NCBI GenBank assembly: GCA_910586095.1
Contig: CAJUHQ010000009.1
Span: 1-56,436, forward strand
Reading direction: 5' to 3'
DNA from: an uncultured Lachnospiraceae bacterium
Lineage (GTDB): Bacteria > Bacillota > Clostridia > Lachnospirales > Lachnospiraceae
Length of the DNA: 56,436 nt
Shown here: positions 18,085 to 27,644 of the stretch, in pieces
Position numbering within the stretch: position 1 is the stretch's first letter
Layout of the letters: each line of letters opens with the position of its first letter
Made by a program: the position numbers and the translations under genes
Notes under the pieces: generated by a model
The model's input: the letters and a program-made list of their open reading frames with translations, nothing else
Told to the model about the DNA's origin: nothing
Databases searched by the model: none

Positions 18085-19023
18085 TTATTTTGCCTCCACA
18101 GTTTTTCTAAAGAAGCGAAATTCTTTTTTGGGTTTTGGCTCTTCTTTTGGTTTTTCTGTCTCCGCTGCCTCTTTTGTCTTTTCCTTAGATTCTGGAAAAC
18201 GAATCGTCTTATCTTTTGATTTGTCTTTATTTTTTTCTTTTTTCTCTTTATTTCTAAAATTTTTTCCGCTGTATTGTCTAAGAAGCTCATCAATACGTTT
18301 ATAGTATTCCTCGTTACGCTTGTCCTCCTGCTCTTTTCTAGTAACTGTTCGCTCCTCATCGCGCTCTTCCATCAATCTAAACTGATAATCAAGCTCCTTG
18401 CAAATATCGCCTTTTACCGTTTGTGTGATGCGCTCTACAATCTCTGATGTCATCTCCTCATTATTTTCTGCTACTGCTTCCTTGATTAATTTTTGGAACA
18501 AATATTGTAGCCGCATCGTTTGCTCTTTTGTACATTCTGCAACCTGCTGATTTGCTTCATTGTTTGTGCTCAATGGCTTCATCTCCTTGATCTCTATCAT
18601 GGTTTTCATTGCACCGCTACCCTCCACTGTGGTTTCTGCTGTTTCACTTCTCTTCATGCCAAACTTCTCATTCCAGCGTATTTCATCAGAATTTTTCAGC
18701 GGTACTACTTTAATCTCTCCTGTCTTTGAGATCTTTGTAAGCTGCTTTTGTGCAAAGGGATTATCTGCCCTCATATCATCCTCGCCTCCATCTTCACTAT
18801 GTATCTGTTCCAAAAGAGTTTTGACTGCCTTGAGCTGAAGTCCCTGATCTTTTAAGTTCTTAATGTGAATAAAGCGATCTATATCCTCCTGCGTATATAT
18901 TCTGTGCCCTTGTTCGTTGCGCTTAATGGGCAACCCAAGCTCCTCTTCCCAGTATCTAAGTACATGTGATTCCACATGCACTTCTTTTGCAGCTTCGTTG
19001 ATAAGATACCTTTCCTTTACCAC
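18085..19023 (-). CDS. MerR-like HTH protein with charged coiled-coil tail
   Basis: A 312-residue protein. The N-terminus is a MerR-type winged helix (YLINEAAKEVHVESHVLRYW ... GLPIKRNEQGHRIYTQEDI). A long polar region follows and the last 100 residues are Lys/Glu-rich with coiled-coil character (ERDEERTVTRKEQEDKRNEE). No effector domain is seen. The start is taken as GTG at 19021-19023 with GGAG eight bases upstream; an upstream in-frame ATG at 19134 crosses a hairpin and was rejected. It lies downstream of dnaB on the same strand, about 190 bases away. MerR-like proteins with long charged tails include chromosome-organising factors, but that role is only a suggestion. Confidence 0.78.
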   Translation of the reverse strand: MVKERYLINEAAKEVHVESHVLRYWEEELGLPIKRNEQGHRIYTQEDIDRFIHIKNLKDQGLQLKAVKTLLEQIHSEDGGEDDMRADNPFAQKQLTKISKTGEIKVVPLKNSDEIRWNEKFGMKRSETAETTVEGSGAMKTMIEIKEMKPLSTNNEANQQVAECTKEQTMRLQYLFQKLIKEAVAENNEEMTSEIVERITQTVKGDICKELDYQFRLMEERDEERTVTRKEQEDKRNEEYYKRIDELLRQYSGKNFRNKEKKEKNKDKSKDKTIRFPESKEKTKEAAETEKPKEEPKPKKEFRFFRKTVEAK

Positions 19024-19076
19024 GTTTTGAACTCCTTTCCTGTCATATATGGTCGAATTTTGTCGTCCATATATAG

Positions 19077-19103
19077 AAAAGAGGACAGATCCTGCCCTCT
19101 TTT
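19077..19103 (-). terminator. Possible dnaB terminator
   Basis: AAAAGAGGACAG / CTGCCCTCTTTT with a 3-base loop and one mismatch, followed on the minus strand by TTTTCT. Lies 108 bases after the dnaB stop and before the MerR-like gene. Confidence 0.5.
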
Positions 19104-19210
19104 GTAAATATTGGTTACTACTATATGCTAACATCTACGTCTCTTGACACAAGTAGCCAAGCGCCGCAGTAACACACTTTATTGTGAAAGTCTTCAATTT
19201 AAACATTTAT

Positions 19211-20548
19211 TTACTTTGCTAAATTCGCAAATTGCGTGTAGTCTGGCAGCCATGCGAGATTGATGGTGCCAATTGCCCCATTTCTCTGTTTGGCTATAAT
19301 AATCTCAGCCACATTTTTTAGTTCTGTATCTTTATTGTAGTAATCATCTCGATAAATAAACATTACCACATCCGCATCTTGCTCAATCGCACCTGATTCA
19401 CGTAAGTCTGAGAGCATTGGCCTGTGGTCTGGTCTTTGTTCTACCGCACGCGACAACTGAGAAAGTGCAATCACTGGCACATGCAACTCACGCGCAAGTG
19501 CTTTGAGAGAACGCGAGATATCAGAAATCTCTTGCTGTCTAGATTCAGATTTTCCTGAACCAGTCATCAATTGTAGATAATCTATCACCACCATCTGTAA
19601 ATCATACTCTAACTTGAAACGCCTGCACTTAGAACGAAGCTCTCCAATACTAATTCCAGGCGTATCATCGATCAAAAGCTTTGACTTTCCTATCACATCC
19701 GCACCTTCTATTAGACGTTCCCACTCATCATCTTTCATATTACCCGTACGAATAGACTGTGAATTGACTTTTGACTCCAGAGACAACAGACGATTAACCA
19801 GTTGTTCTTTTGACATTTCTAGCGAAAATAGCGCCACTGCTCTATTGTCGTGAAATGCGACATACTGTGCAATGTTTAGAACAAAAGCTGTCTTTCCCAT
19901 TGAAGGACGCGCCGCTATTAAGATCAGATCAGAAGGCTGCATCCCTGCGGTCTTGTAGTCCAAATCCAAAAATCCCGTGGCGATCCCTGTCACAGCACCT
20001 TTATTTTTGGAAGCCTCCTCAATCATATTCATAGCATTCATAACAATCTGTCGAATTGGCACAAAATCACTGTTATTGCGCTTTTGTATAATGTCAAAAA
20101 TGCCTTTTTCAGAAGCCTCTAAAATGGACTCTAACGAATCATTTTGGGCATAACAATTATTTGTAATCTCCTCATTGACGCGAATGAGTTTTCTTAGAAC
20201 AGCCTTCTCTGCGACAATATTTGCATAATGCTTAATATTAGCAGAAGTAGGTACTGCCGTCATAACGTCCTTTATGTACTCTAAACTATAGATTTCTGGC
20301 GGAACCCCTTTTTCTTTCAAACGCTCTTGCAATGTGACCAAATCGACTGGTTTTCCCTCATCGTTTAATTCCACCATCGCATCAAAAAGAGTCCCGTACT
20401 GTTTTCCATAAAAATCATCAACGCCAATTATTCCGCCAGCGATTGTAATAGCTTCTTGATCCATCAACATTGAACCAATAACTGATTGCTCTGCCTCTAT
20501 GCTGTGCGGTAAGATTCTTTTTAAAACTGCCTCGTCTAGCTCAGCCAC
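19211..20548 (-). CDS. dnaB: Replicative DNA helicase DnaB
   Basis: A 445-residue ring helicase that unwinds DNA at the fork. The N-terminal domain (LPHSIEAEQSVIGSMLMD) binds primase. The C-terminal RecA fold holds Walker A ARPSMGKTA, the Walker B region MVVIDYLQLM, and the PVIALSQLSRAVEQR DNA-binding/arginine-finger region. The full family length is present. GTG start after a GGGGGGAG site. No intein. Third gene of gdpP-rplI-dnaB, the standard Firmicute order, with 48 bases between rplI and dnaB. Confidence 0.97.
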   Translation of the reverse strand: MAELDEAVLKRILPHSIEAEQSVIGSMLMDQEAITIAGGIIGVDDFYGKQYGTLFDAMVELNDEGKPVDLVTLQERLKEKGVPPEIYSLEYIKDVMTAVPTSANIKHYANIVAEKAVLRKLIRVNEEITNNCYAQNDSLESILEASEKGIFDIIQKRNNSDFVPIRQIVMNAMNMIEEASKNKGAVTGIATGFLDLDYKTAGMQPSDLILIAARPSMGKTAFVLNIAQYVAFHDNRAVALFSLEMSKEQLVNRLLSLESKVNSQSIRTGNMKDDEWERLIEGADVIGKSKLLIDDTPGISIGELRSKCRRFKLEYDLQMVVIDYLQLMTGSGKSESRQQEISDISRSLKALARELHVPVIALSQLSRAVEQRPDHRPMLSDLRESGAIEQDADVVMFIYRDDYYNKDTELKNVAEIIIAKQRNGAIGTINLAWLPDYTQFANLAK

Positions 20549-20596
20549 AAATCTCCCCCCAACTCCAAAGGACTATTTGTTTTGTACTTTACCTAA

Positions 20597-21043
20597 CTAT
20601 ACACTCTCTACATGTACTTTCAATTTTGTGGATACTTTGGGATGAAGCTTCACTGTCACTTCATGAGTTCCAACCGTTTTAATCACCTCGGCAAGTTGCA
20701 ATTTTTTCTTATCAATCTCTTTACCATACTGATCTGCTACTGCCTTTGCAATTTCTTTTGAGGAGATGGAACCAAATGTCTTTCCTCCCTCACCACCTTT
20801 AATCTGCAATTTGACTGTCATTTTTTCAATTTCTGTAGCTAACGCCTTTGCGGCCTCAAATTGCTCTTTCTCCACTTTTTCTTTATTCTTTTTCTGAAGC
20901 TTTAAATTGTTCATATTTTCATTTGTAGCCTCAATACCAAGCTTTTTAGGCAGGATAAAATTTTTTGCATAACCATCCTTTAGCTCTACCAAATCTCCCT
21001 TTTTTCCTACAGATTTTACATCCTCTAACAATATTACCTTCAT
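20597..21043 (-). CDS. rplI: 50S ribosomal protein L9
   Basis: A 148-residue ribosomal protein. The N-terminal domain opens MKVILLEDVKSVGKKGDLVE and has the YAKNFILPKKLG rRNA-binding element; a long connecting helix and the C-terminal domain (GGKTFGSISSKEIAKAV) follow. AGGAG lies six bases before the ATG. The 5' leader directly upstream contains a CCGCCTTCGCGG-type repeat that abuts the ribosome binding site. It lies between gdpP and dnaB. Confidence 0.97.
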   Translation of the reverse strand: MKVILLEDVKSVGKKGDLVELKDGYAKNFILPKKLGIEATNENMNNLKLQKKNKEKVEKEQFEAAKALATEIEKMTVKLQIKGGEGGKTFGSISSKEIAKAVADQYGKEIDKKKLQLAEVIKTVGTHEVTVKLHPKVSTKLKVHVESV

Positions 21044-21052
21044 ATGAACTCC

Positions 21053-21084
21053 TCCATGCCGCCTTCGCGGTTCAAGTTTTTTAA
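21053..21084 (-). repeat. CCGCC hairpin repeat in the rplI leader
   Basis: On the minus strand: TTGAACCGCGAAGGCGGCAT directly followed by GGAGGAG of the rplI ribosome binding site. Related copies occur upstream of the MoxR gene (34188-34212), at 26213-26238 and at 44724-44745. Confidence 0.6.
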
Positions 21085-21147
21085 TGTATGCTTGTCCTTC
21101 TTGTAAAAATAGTGATATATTGATCTATCCATTAAAGCTGAACTATT

Positions 21148-23190
21148 TTATATAGCCCCTTCTTCAATCATCCGATTAACTGTCTCCTTCACAACAAACA
21201 AAGCACGTTCCGGTGTGGTATCCATAAGTTGTGCACCTGCTATATTTAAATGGCCGCCGCCACCGAGCCGCTCCATAATAATCTGTACATTCACCTCATC
21301 AATTGAGCGGGCGGATATATATATCTTTCCATTATACTCCGTCGCTACAAAACTTGCCTTAATGCCATTGATGCCAAGAAGCTCATTGGCTGCCTGCGCA
21401 CCAACCTCTGTCGGGCTCTCAAGATCTTCTGCTGGACAAATCGACATTGCGTATGCATTTTTATAGATTTCTGCATTTCTGACTGCTTCAGCCTTTGCCT
21501 TGTACTCCAAAGCACCATCACGAAACATTTTGCGAACACGCGTTACATCTGCGCCACATCGCCTTAAAAAAGCCGCTGCCTCAAATGTTCGCACACCTGT
21601 CTTTGCAGTATAGTTGTTGGTGTCCACCATAATGCCCGAATACATACAATCTGCCTCGTTATTGCGCACTTTGACAGTACCTGCTATGTATTGAAGTACT
21701 TCGGCTACCATCTCGCAAGTGCTCGACGCATAAGGCTCTACATAAGAAAGTGTTGCATTCTCTATGACTTCTGAGCCTTGTCTGTGATGATCTAACACAA
21801 CGACCGTCTTGCAGGTCTTAATAAGTTCTGGACACTCTGTTATACTTGGCTTATTGACATCCACCACCACTAAGACTGTACTATTGTCTGCAATTTCAAG
21901 TGCTTCTGAACTGCCTATAATAAAATCTTCCTCATATACATTTCTGTCACGAAACAACTCTGTAAGTGGTTTTACAGAAGAAGTAATATCATTGATAACA
22001 ATATGTGGTTTGCGCTCTAGAGCACGTGCAATACAACTGATTCCAACAGCAGCTCCAAATGCATCCGCATCGGCTAGTCTGTGTCCCATAATCAACACTT
22101 TGTCTTTGCTTGTCATAATTTCTTGAAGTGCATTTGCCTTCACACGTGCCTTGACACGAGTGCTCTTCTCCATCTGTTGGCTTTTTCCACCATAATACAC
22201 AATCGAATCGGGAGATTTTACCACTGCCTGATCTCCGCCACGCCCTAGTGCCAAATCAATCGCCGTGCGTGCAAACTCACAGTTTTGATTGTATGTTGGC
22301 GCATCGACTCCCACACCAATACTAATTGTCACTGCCATCTCATTTCCGACATTAACAGTCTTGACATCCTCTAACAGCTCAAAACGTGACTCCCTCAAAC
22401 TCATCAACGACTTTTTACGCATTAGAATCAAGTACTTGTCCTTCTCTGTCTTGCGCGCTATGCCATCAACAGCCGCTATACATCTGTTGATTTTTCGCTC
22501 AATCAGTGCAATTAATAATGATCGTCTAACATCTTCCACACTGTCTAATGCTTCCTCGTAATTGTCAATATAAAGCATCCCCACTGCAAGACTTTGATCG
22601 TCAATCTCTAACAATGCATGCTTTAAGGCAGTTTCATCAAAAAGGTATCCTGCGATCAAAAAGCTTTCGACCCCTTCACTGTCCACCAAATTGCTGCGAT
22701 CAAACACATCATTTAAGGAAATCTTTTTCATTTTTAAAATATATTCGCGTTCCTCAAATGACAATTCCATCTCAGCAGTTTCCTCGAAGATCAATTTTTC
22801 CTTTGTAACTGCTGGAAATACAGAAGATACAGGTTTTTTATAACCTTTGTCTTTGTGTATAATCTGTTCAAACGACTCATTTGTCCATATGATTCTTCCT
22901 ATCTCATCCATCAAGATATGTGGAAGCTCTAACTCTCTTAACAGCTTTCTTTGTATCTGCCCATACTGTGTGGCAAAATCAATAAGCTCATTCATGATAA
23001 CAGATTTATTGCGATATCGTAATACTCCTATCACAATCAGATAAACCAAAAGAAATCCTGAAACACACATTCCTGAACGTTCGTCCAAAAAATAAATCCC
23101 TATATTTACAAACGCCAATATGACTCCTAGTACTAAGGCTGTCTGAAGATAAGCCTTCAGATGTCCCTTTAATTTTACTTTTTTCTTCAT
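21148..23190 (-). CDS. gdpP: GdpP-type cyclic-di-AMP phosphodiesterase (DHH/DHHA1)
   Basis: A 680-residue membrane enzyme that degrades c-di-AMP. Order: two N-terminal membrane helices (about 12-60), a PAS-like domain (ELPHILMDEIGRIIWTNESF), a degenerate GGDEF domain without a GGDEF motif, then the DHH domain (MGHRLADADAFGAAVG, VVDVNKPS, LDHHRQG, MVDTNNY) and DHHA1 (MERLGGGGHLNIAGAQL). Metal-binding Asp and His residues are all present, so it should be active. The start is taken at the ATG at 23188-23190, six bases after GGGAG; an ATG four codons upstream overlaps that site. First gene before rplI and dnaB. Loss of GdpP raises c-di-AMP and affects wall stress and osmotic balance in Firmicutes. 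Confidence 0.93.
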   Translation of the reverse strand: MKKKVKLKGHLKAYLQTALVLGVILAFVNIGIYFLDERSGMCVSGFLLVYLIVIGVLRYRNKSVIMNELIDFATQYGQIQRKLLRELELPHILMDEIGRIIWTNESFEQIIHKDKGYKKPVSSVFPAVTKEKLIFEETAEMELSFEEREYILKMKKISLNDVFDRSNLVDSEGVESFLIAGYLFDETALKHALLEIDDQSLAVGMLYIDNYEEALDSVEDVRRSLLIALIERKINRCIAAVDGIARKTEKDKYLILMRKKSLMSLRESRFELLEDVKTVNVGNEMAVTISIGVGVDAPTYNQNCEFARTAIDLALGRGGDQAVVKSPDSIVYYGGKSQQMEKSTRVKARVKANALQEIMTSKDKVLIMGHRLADADAFGAAVGISCIARALERKPHIVINDITSSVKPLTELFRDRNVYEEDFIIGSSEALEIADNSTVLVVVDVNKPSITECPELIKTCKTVVVLDHHRQGSEVIENATLSYVEPYASSTCEMVAEVLQYIAGTVKVRNNEADCMYSGIMVDTNNYTAKTGVRTFEAAAFLRRCGADVTRVRKMFRDGALEYKAKAEAVRNAEIYKNAYAMSICPAEDLESPTEVGAQAANELLGINGIKASFVATEYNGKIYISARSIDEVNVQIIMERLGGGGHLNIAGAQLMDTTPERALFVVKETVNRMIEEGAI

Positions 23191-23202
23191 GTATGCTCCC
23201 AT

Positions 23203-23569
23203 CTGTGTGCTTTTGACACACGCACTAATCAGGGGGAGTGAAGTGATCCTCCACTCTTAAAACCATGTCGCCAAGTTTTCCTCATACTGTGCAATACTAC
23301 GACTACAACAATCCAATTAGGAAAAACAACATTCGCCACTATCTGCCACATGGAGCGCAACTGCTTATTTCCCTATGTGCTCCTATGCATAAAAAGGGGT
23401 TTTATTGCCGGCATGTTTTCAGTATACCATTTTTTTTCTTAAAGTTCCATAGAAGATTTTGTCTATTGATGTAACTATTTGCAATTATTGAGCTATAAAA
23501 TAGCCAAACAGTCACAACAATTTATAATAAATTTATTATCAAAAGTCAAAACTACTACAAATTACCTGT
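23203..23569. other. Intergenic region, 367 bases
   Basis: No gene supported. 23373-23400 contains TATGCATAAAAAGGGG, a partial match to the post-terminator motif. The rest is AT-rich and probably holds the gdpP promoter and the end of the pepT transcript. Confidence 0.4.
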
Positions 23570-24805
23570 TTATGCATAAATTTTAACTAGATTTAACAAA
23601 ATTTCTACCACCTTTTCCATATCTTCGATACAAGCAAATTCATTTCGCCCATGATGACCTCCTGAACCCGTACATATATTCGGACATAAGAGTCCCTCAA
23701 AGGACAATCGTGCGCCATCAGTACCACCACGTATAGGAGTAATCTGTGGCGTTACTTTTGCACACTCCATTGCCTCCACTACATTATCTACAATATGCAT
23801 TTCCTTCTCGATCATTTCACGCATATTACAATAGGAATCTGTCACTTCTACCTGAAAAGTTCCTACACCATACTGATCGTTTAGCTTCTGTGCTATCTTT
23901 AGAAAAACAGCCTTTCTTTGTTCAAACTGCTCTTTATCGTGATCCCTGATAAGATACTCACATGTCGTCTTCTCAACGCCGCCACACATACTATCTATAT
24001 GATAAAATCCCTCATAGCCTTGTGTATTTTCGGGACTCTCATTGGGAAGAGCTTCCATAAACTTATACGCGAGTTTAATCGCATTTTTCATAATATCTTT
24101 GGCACATCCAGGATGAACACTTTTACCAGACACTGTTACAATTGCTGTTGCCGCATAAAAACATTCATAATTGAGATCCCCTAGACCTCCTCCGTCCACT
24201 GTGTATGCATACTCTGCTCCAAATCCCTTAATATCAAAGTATTTCACACCGTTTCCAACTTCTTCATCTGGAGTGAATCCAATACACACTTTTCCATGTT
24301 TGATCTCTGGATGTCTAAGAAGATACTCTGCCATAGTCATAATTTCTGCCACACCTGCCTTGTCGTCACCGCCAAGAAGTGTTCTTCCATCTGTTACAAT
24401 CAAACTTTTACCCTTGCACTGTCTAAGCATAGGAAATTCTGAAACATAGGTTACAATATTGTTTTCTTTATCCAATACAATATCTTCACCATCATAATCT
24501 TCTATAATCCGTGGTTTAACATTCTCTCCACTCACAGCACTAGAAGTATCCATGTGCGCAATAAAGCCAATTGCAGGCACTCTTTTTTTCTCTATCATAT
24601 TAGAAGGAATGGATGCATAGACATAGCAATGCTCTTTGTCATAACGCACATCCTCTACACCTAAATCAATTAATTCTTGATAGAGAAGCTCTGCCAAAAC
24701 TCTTTGTTTTTCTGTTGAAGGGACTTTGTTTGGATCTCCTTCTATAGACTGTGTGTCTATTTGAACATATCTTAAAAATTTTTCTGCTACAGTTGTGTAC
24801 GCCAA
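23570..24805 (-). CDS. pepT: Peptidase T (tripeptide aminopeptidase)
   Basis: A 411-residue M20B metallopeptidase that removes the N-terminal residue from tripeptides in the cytoplasm. Two-zinc site residues are all present: GFIAHMDTSSAVSG (His, Asp), GGDDKAGVAEIM (Asp), TPDEEVGNG (catalytic Glu and ligand Glu), AYTVDGGGLG (Asp) and SGGHHGRNEFACIE (His). Length is right for PepT. The start is a TTG codon, seven bases after a strong GGGGGA site; no ATG in frame is better placed. It is monocistronic. Confidence 0.94.
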   Translation of the reverse strand: MAYTTVAEKFLRYVQIDTQSIEGDPNKVPSTEKQRVLAELLYQELIDLGVEDVRYDKEHCYVYASIPSNMIEKKRVPAIGFIAHMDTSSAVSGENVKPRIIEDYDGEDIVLDKENNIVTYVSEFPMLRQCKGKSLIVTDGRTLLGGDDKAGVAEIMTMAEYLLRHPEIKHGKVCIGFTPDEEVGNGVKYFDIKGFGAEYAYTVDGGGLGDLNYECFYAATAIVTVSGKSVHPGCAKDIMKNAIKLAYKFMEALPNESPENTQGYEGFYHIDSMCGGVEKTTCEYLIRDHDKEQFEQRKAVFLKIAQKLNDQYGVGTFQVEVTDSYCNMREMIEKEMHIVDNVVEAMECAKVTPQITPIRGGTDGARLSFEGLLCPNICTGSGGHHGRNEFACIEDMEKVVEILLNLVKIYA

Positions 24806-25231
24806 ATAAATCCCCCTACCTTTCTATTCTTACTAGCTGCCAAAATCGCAAACATAAGTTTGTATCCTATCATAACCTTTACACACATGCATCCCCTATA
24901 TGACCAACTATACAAACTTCGTTCACGTTCATATGCAGACAATAAAGAATGTCGTCCTCTGACAGTTTTTACTGCCTTTTTATCTTTGTATTCGTATATA
25001 ATTAAATACGCACATATATTTTTTGTGCAACGAGTCCCCATCAGCCTTTGTTGACATTCTTCCTCTGGACACCCATGTGCATAAAAAAACCAACTACCCA
25101 TAGGTAATTGGCCTCATAAAAGAAGACGCCACACTAATTGCTTAGTGTGACAGCTTCATTTTTCAGCTTTGATAAACACCCTTGACCCAATATTTAGTTT
25201 TTATGTATTGTTTTGACAAAACATGAACAAA
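24806..25231. other. Intergenic region, 426 bases, with terminator and post-terminator motif
   Basis: No gene supported. Right to left it holds a small dyad CACACTAA/TTAGTGTG (25131-25150), the terminator at 25083-25111 and a post-terminator motif down to 25051. The remainder probably contains the pepT promoter. Confidence 0.45.
25083..25111 (-). terminator. Terminator of the 71-residue protein gene
   Basis: CCAATTACC / GGGTAGTTGG hairpin followed on the minus strand by seven T and the ATGCACATGG post-terminator motif. It lies 120 bases after the stop codon at 25232. Confidence 0.75.
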
Positions 25232-25447
25232 TTACATCTTTGAAATCATTACGACAGATAGATCGTACTCCTCAAGAAACTCGTCGATATCCCTCTCGTC
25301 ATTGATTTCCATAGCTATTTCAAAAGCCCCTGTATGTGGATCTAAAAAACCTGCAACCATCTCCCCTGTAGCCTGGTTTTTTCTAATCATAGGCTTTTTG
25401 TTTAGAATATCGATTCTCTCAGATACTTCCCTTTTTGCTACTAACAT
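25232..25447 (-). CDS. Small conserved protein of unknown function (71 residues)
   Basis: Start at the ATG at 25445-25447 with GGGGGAC upstream, giving MLVAKREVSERIDILNKKPM. A longer frame to 25519 lacks a site. The protein is soluble and acidic at the C-terminus (INDERDIDEFLEEYDLSVVM). No domain is recognised and no function is proposed. A good ribosome binding site and a strong downstream terminator support it as a real, monocistronic gene. Confidence 0.65.
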   Translation of the reverse strand: MLVAKREVSERIDILNKKPMIRKNQATGEMVAGFLDPHTGAFEIAMEINDERDIDEFLEEYDLSVVMISKM

Positions 25448-25755
25448 GTTATTGTCCCCCTTCAACCCTTTTTCAATTTTGATACACAGCACTTGTATTG
25501 GCCTGTATCCCACATGCAATGCTGCCTATCTAGCATCCTTAAAACGTCTTTACAACTTTGCAATTTTACGTATTATTATCATTTTGCACTCTGTACAAAG
25601 ACGCTTTATTCATTTGTTTGGTAGTTTGCTTTTTCAAGGTGCGTCCAAAATACATTCTGGAAAATCAAAGCTTATTTATGATTAGTTCGTTCAATGCCAC
25701 AGTACTCCCGCTATGGTATGAAATCAAACTCAATCATCCATCTTTTTATTGTTAA

Positions 25756-25789
25756 GTTATCCACATATAAACATTTTGATGTGGATAAC
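25756..25789. promoter_or_regulatory. Two perfect DnaA boxes in inverted orientation
   Basis: GTTATCCACAT (25756-25766) and ATGTGGATAAC (25779-25789) are exact inverted copies with a 12-base spacer, and each contains the consensus DnaA box TTATCCACA. The downstream 200 bases are very AT-rich. No dnaA or dnaN is nearby, so this is at most a DnaA-binding control site. Confidence 0.55.
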
Positions 25790-26149
25790 ATTAAACAGCT
25801 TTATTTACTTGCCTTTTTCTACTTTTCAATAGTACCATACGATTTTTTTTAATGCAATGTTTATTTTTTGAATCGTGAAAATTTACATAACTTTTAGTTA
25901 TGTTGACAATATTTTTTTAATTTTTTATAGTTTTTCCACAATTCTATTTCAATCATCCACGCATTTTTTTCATACAGACTACCAAAACCAAAAGATTTGT
26001 TCGGTACAAATTTTACAAATAAAGAGCATGATATGACTTATCTCTATCACATTCGTGGCATAAAATTGTACACACTCCACTACGTGAACAGTTCTTTTTT
26101 TATTTATGTACAAATCCTGTTTACGCGCTTCCTTCGGAGGTCTATAGAT

Positions 26150-26195
26150 ATTAAAACAGGGAACTCTATAAAAGAGCGCCCTGTTCTAGTTTTAA
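26150..26195. terminator. Terminator-like imperfect hairpin
   Basis: ATTAAAAC...AGGG...CTCT pairs with AGAG...CCCT...GTTTTAAT with internal mismatches. No adjacent gene clearly ends here, so which transcript it would end is unclear. Confidence 0.4.
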
Positions 26196-26212
26196 TGTTT
26201 TATATTAATCTC

Positions 26213-26385
26213 CATGCCGCCTTTGGCGGTCAAATCTAAATGAAAAAAGTCTGCTATGCAGACTTAGAGTTTCTCTGCGAAGCAGCCTTTTCTGCAAACG
26301 AAAACTGCCACAGGCAGTTAGAAGTACTTTTCATGCTAACTCCCATCTGCCCGCCTTTGCGGGCTCTCCAATCAAGATGGGGGAA
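26213..26385. repeat. Composite of three dispersed repeats
   Basis: Three repeat types are joined: the CCGCCTTTGGCGG hairpin (26213-26238), GTCTGC-TAT-GCAGAC shared with the terminator at 44778 (26250-26264), and the TTCTCTGCGAAGCAGCC to AGAAGTACTTTTCATGCTAA family (26264-26341). A GCCCGCCTTTGCGGGC hairpin follows at about 26351-26366. Confidence 0.6.
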
Positions 26386-26538
26386 ATTTTAATTTCACAC
26401 TAATCTCTCCTCTTATTAAGTGCCAATTTATATATTTAATTATAAAATATAGGCCACCCACTCACAATTCATATTTATTTCCTTTTTAGTGGATACACCA
26501 CTGCGAAAAAAGAGATATTATTTAAAATTTTTGCAAGC

Positions 26539-26937
26539 TTATTCGTTTGATTGTTCAAATACTTCTGCTATTTTATCTTGAATCTCCTGCGCTGAAAGCC
26601 CTTTGGCATTTTCAAGAAGTTCCTCGACTGATTTTTTAGCCTCGCGAAGTTTCTCTTCATCCATATTATAGTGATTGATATAATTTTTGATAGAGGACTC
26701 AATCCCGTTTAGCTCCTCATTGTTAATTCCTAAGGTAGACTCTAAATCCTGATTCTGAAAAAATTCCTCTATCTCTACTGCAAACGCCTTTTTTAATTCT
26801 TCTGATACTTGTTCCTTAATATCATATACAATGTCACTAATAGGATGCTCATTATTTTTTTGTGAGGCATTTTCCTGACATCCCAAAATCAATACACTAC
26901 AAACAGCGGCTGATAAAAATGTGGCGACTTTTCTCAC
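26539..26937 (-). CDS. Small predicted lipoprotein
   Basis: A 132-residue secreted protein. The N-terminus is a lipoprotein signal peptide, MRKVATFLSAAVCSVLILGC, with the lipobox LILGC and Cys20 as the acylated residue. The mature part is helical and acidic with heptad-like spacing (EEKLREAKKSVEELLENAKG). No family is recognised. GTG start immediately after the stop codon of the upstream gene (TAAGTG junction), with GGAGG ten bases before it, so translation is probably coupled. Confidence 0.72.
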   Translation of the reverse strand: MRKVATFLSAAVCSVLILGCQENASQKNNEHPISDIVYDIKEQVSEELKKAFAVEIEEFFQNQDLESTLGINNEELNGIESSIKNYINHYNMDEEKLREAKKSVEELLENAKGLSAQEIQDKIAEVFEQSNE

Positions 26938-27363
26938 TTATTCCTGTCCTCCCTGTGATCTCGCAGCTTCAGCAACCTCCGCATCCGCAATGGCCTGTAT
27001 CTTAATCACACTCTTTTTCTTTTGTGCATCCGGTGAATTCAGTGGCTTGTCAGGCCATGCCATTGCCTTAAAACCAGGGGTGGTTGTCTTAATTCGCAGA
27101 TAACTTTTACCATCCTCCACAAAACGAATAATAGAAATATTTTTCCACTCATAAAATTCAAATGGTGCAAATTCTATTTTGATCTCTCGCAAAATTCCTT
27201 TTGCCTCAAAATTTACCAGCTTATTATTGATTCGAATCGGCATTGTGTAAATATATTTATTATCTGTAGTCTGAATGATTGTTGTCTCAAAAAGTGCAGA
27301 TTTCCCTTCCTTGCTTACTCGTATAACCGCCATTGCTGGTACGGGAATATTTTCTACATTCAT
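26938..27363 (-). CDS. Conserved protein of unknown function, co-operonic with the lipoprotein
   Basis: A 141-residue soluble protein. The start is the ATG at 27361-27363, six bases after AGGAGGT. The first 95 residues have strong beta-strand character with alternating hydrophobics (SALFETTIIQTTDNKYIYTM), and the tail is polar and helical. A PilZ-like barrel was considered, but no RxxxR or DxSxxG motif is present, so no assignment is made. It abuts the lipoprotein gene. Part of its coding sequence is duplicated at 27706-27738. Confidence 0.68.
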   Translation of the reverse strand: MNVENIPVPAMAVIRVSKEGKSALFETTIIQTTDNKYIYTMPIRINNKLVNFEAKGILREIKIEFAPFEFYEWKNISIIRFVEDGKSYLRIKTTTPGFKAMAWPDKPLNSPDAQKKKSVIKIQAIADAEVAEAARSQGGQE

Positions 27364-27644
27364 TCTGATACCTCCTTGCCCACCTTCTGTGAACATCTTA
27401 TTTATTTTATACTATAATAAATGACAACTATATTTTCTGTTTATTATAACCTTTTGTGGGATATACATGACTCTCTTAAAGAAAATTTCACAATCCATGC
27501 AACAAAAACATTATAATAAAAAAATTTGTGACAGTTTCTATAAAATCAGCCAAAATGCTATCATTATCTGCAATTATCATATCAGAGTTTCTAGTATTTT
27601 GCAATTGCTAATAAACAAGGAACCTGTTATTTGTACAACTTATA

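Larger units (their letters stand above)
25448..26538. other. Non-coding region, about 1.1 kb, with inverted DnaA boxes and repeats
   Basis: No gene is supported; an open frame at 25997-26239 crosses the hairpin at 26150. From left: a moderately AT-rich part, the paired DnaA boxes (25756-25789), about 200 bases that are extremely AT-rich with another near-match DnaA box TTTTCCACA (25932-25940), a long imperfect hairpin (26150-26195), and a repeat cluster (26213-26385). Confidence 0.5.

Noticed and set aside
25448..26538. Chromosomal origin of replication
   Set aside because: Only two perfect DnaA boxes and an AT-rich tract; dnaA, dnaN and a box cluster are missing. Kept as a DnaA-site finding only.
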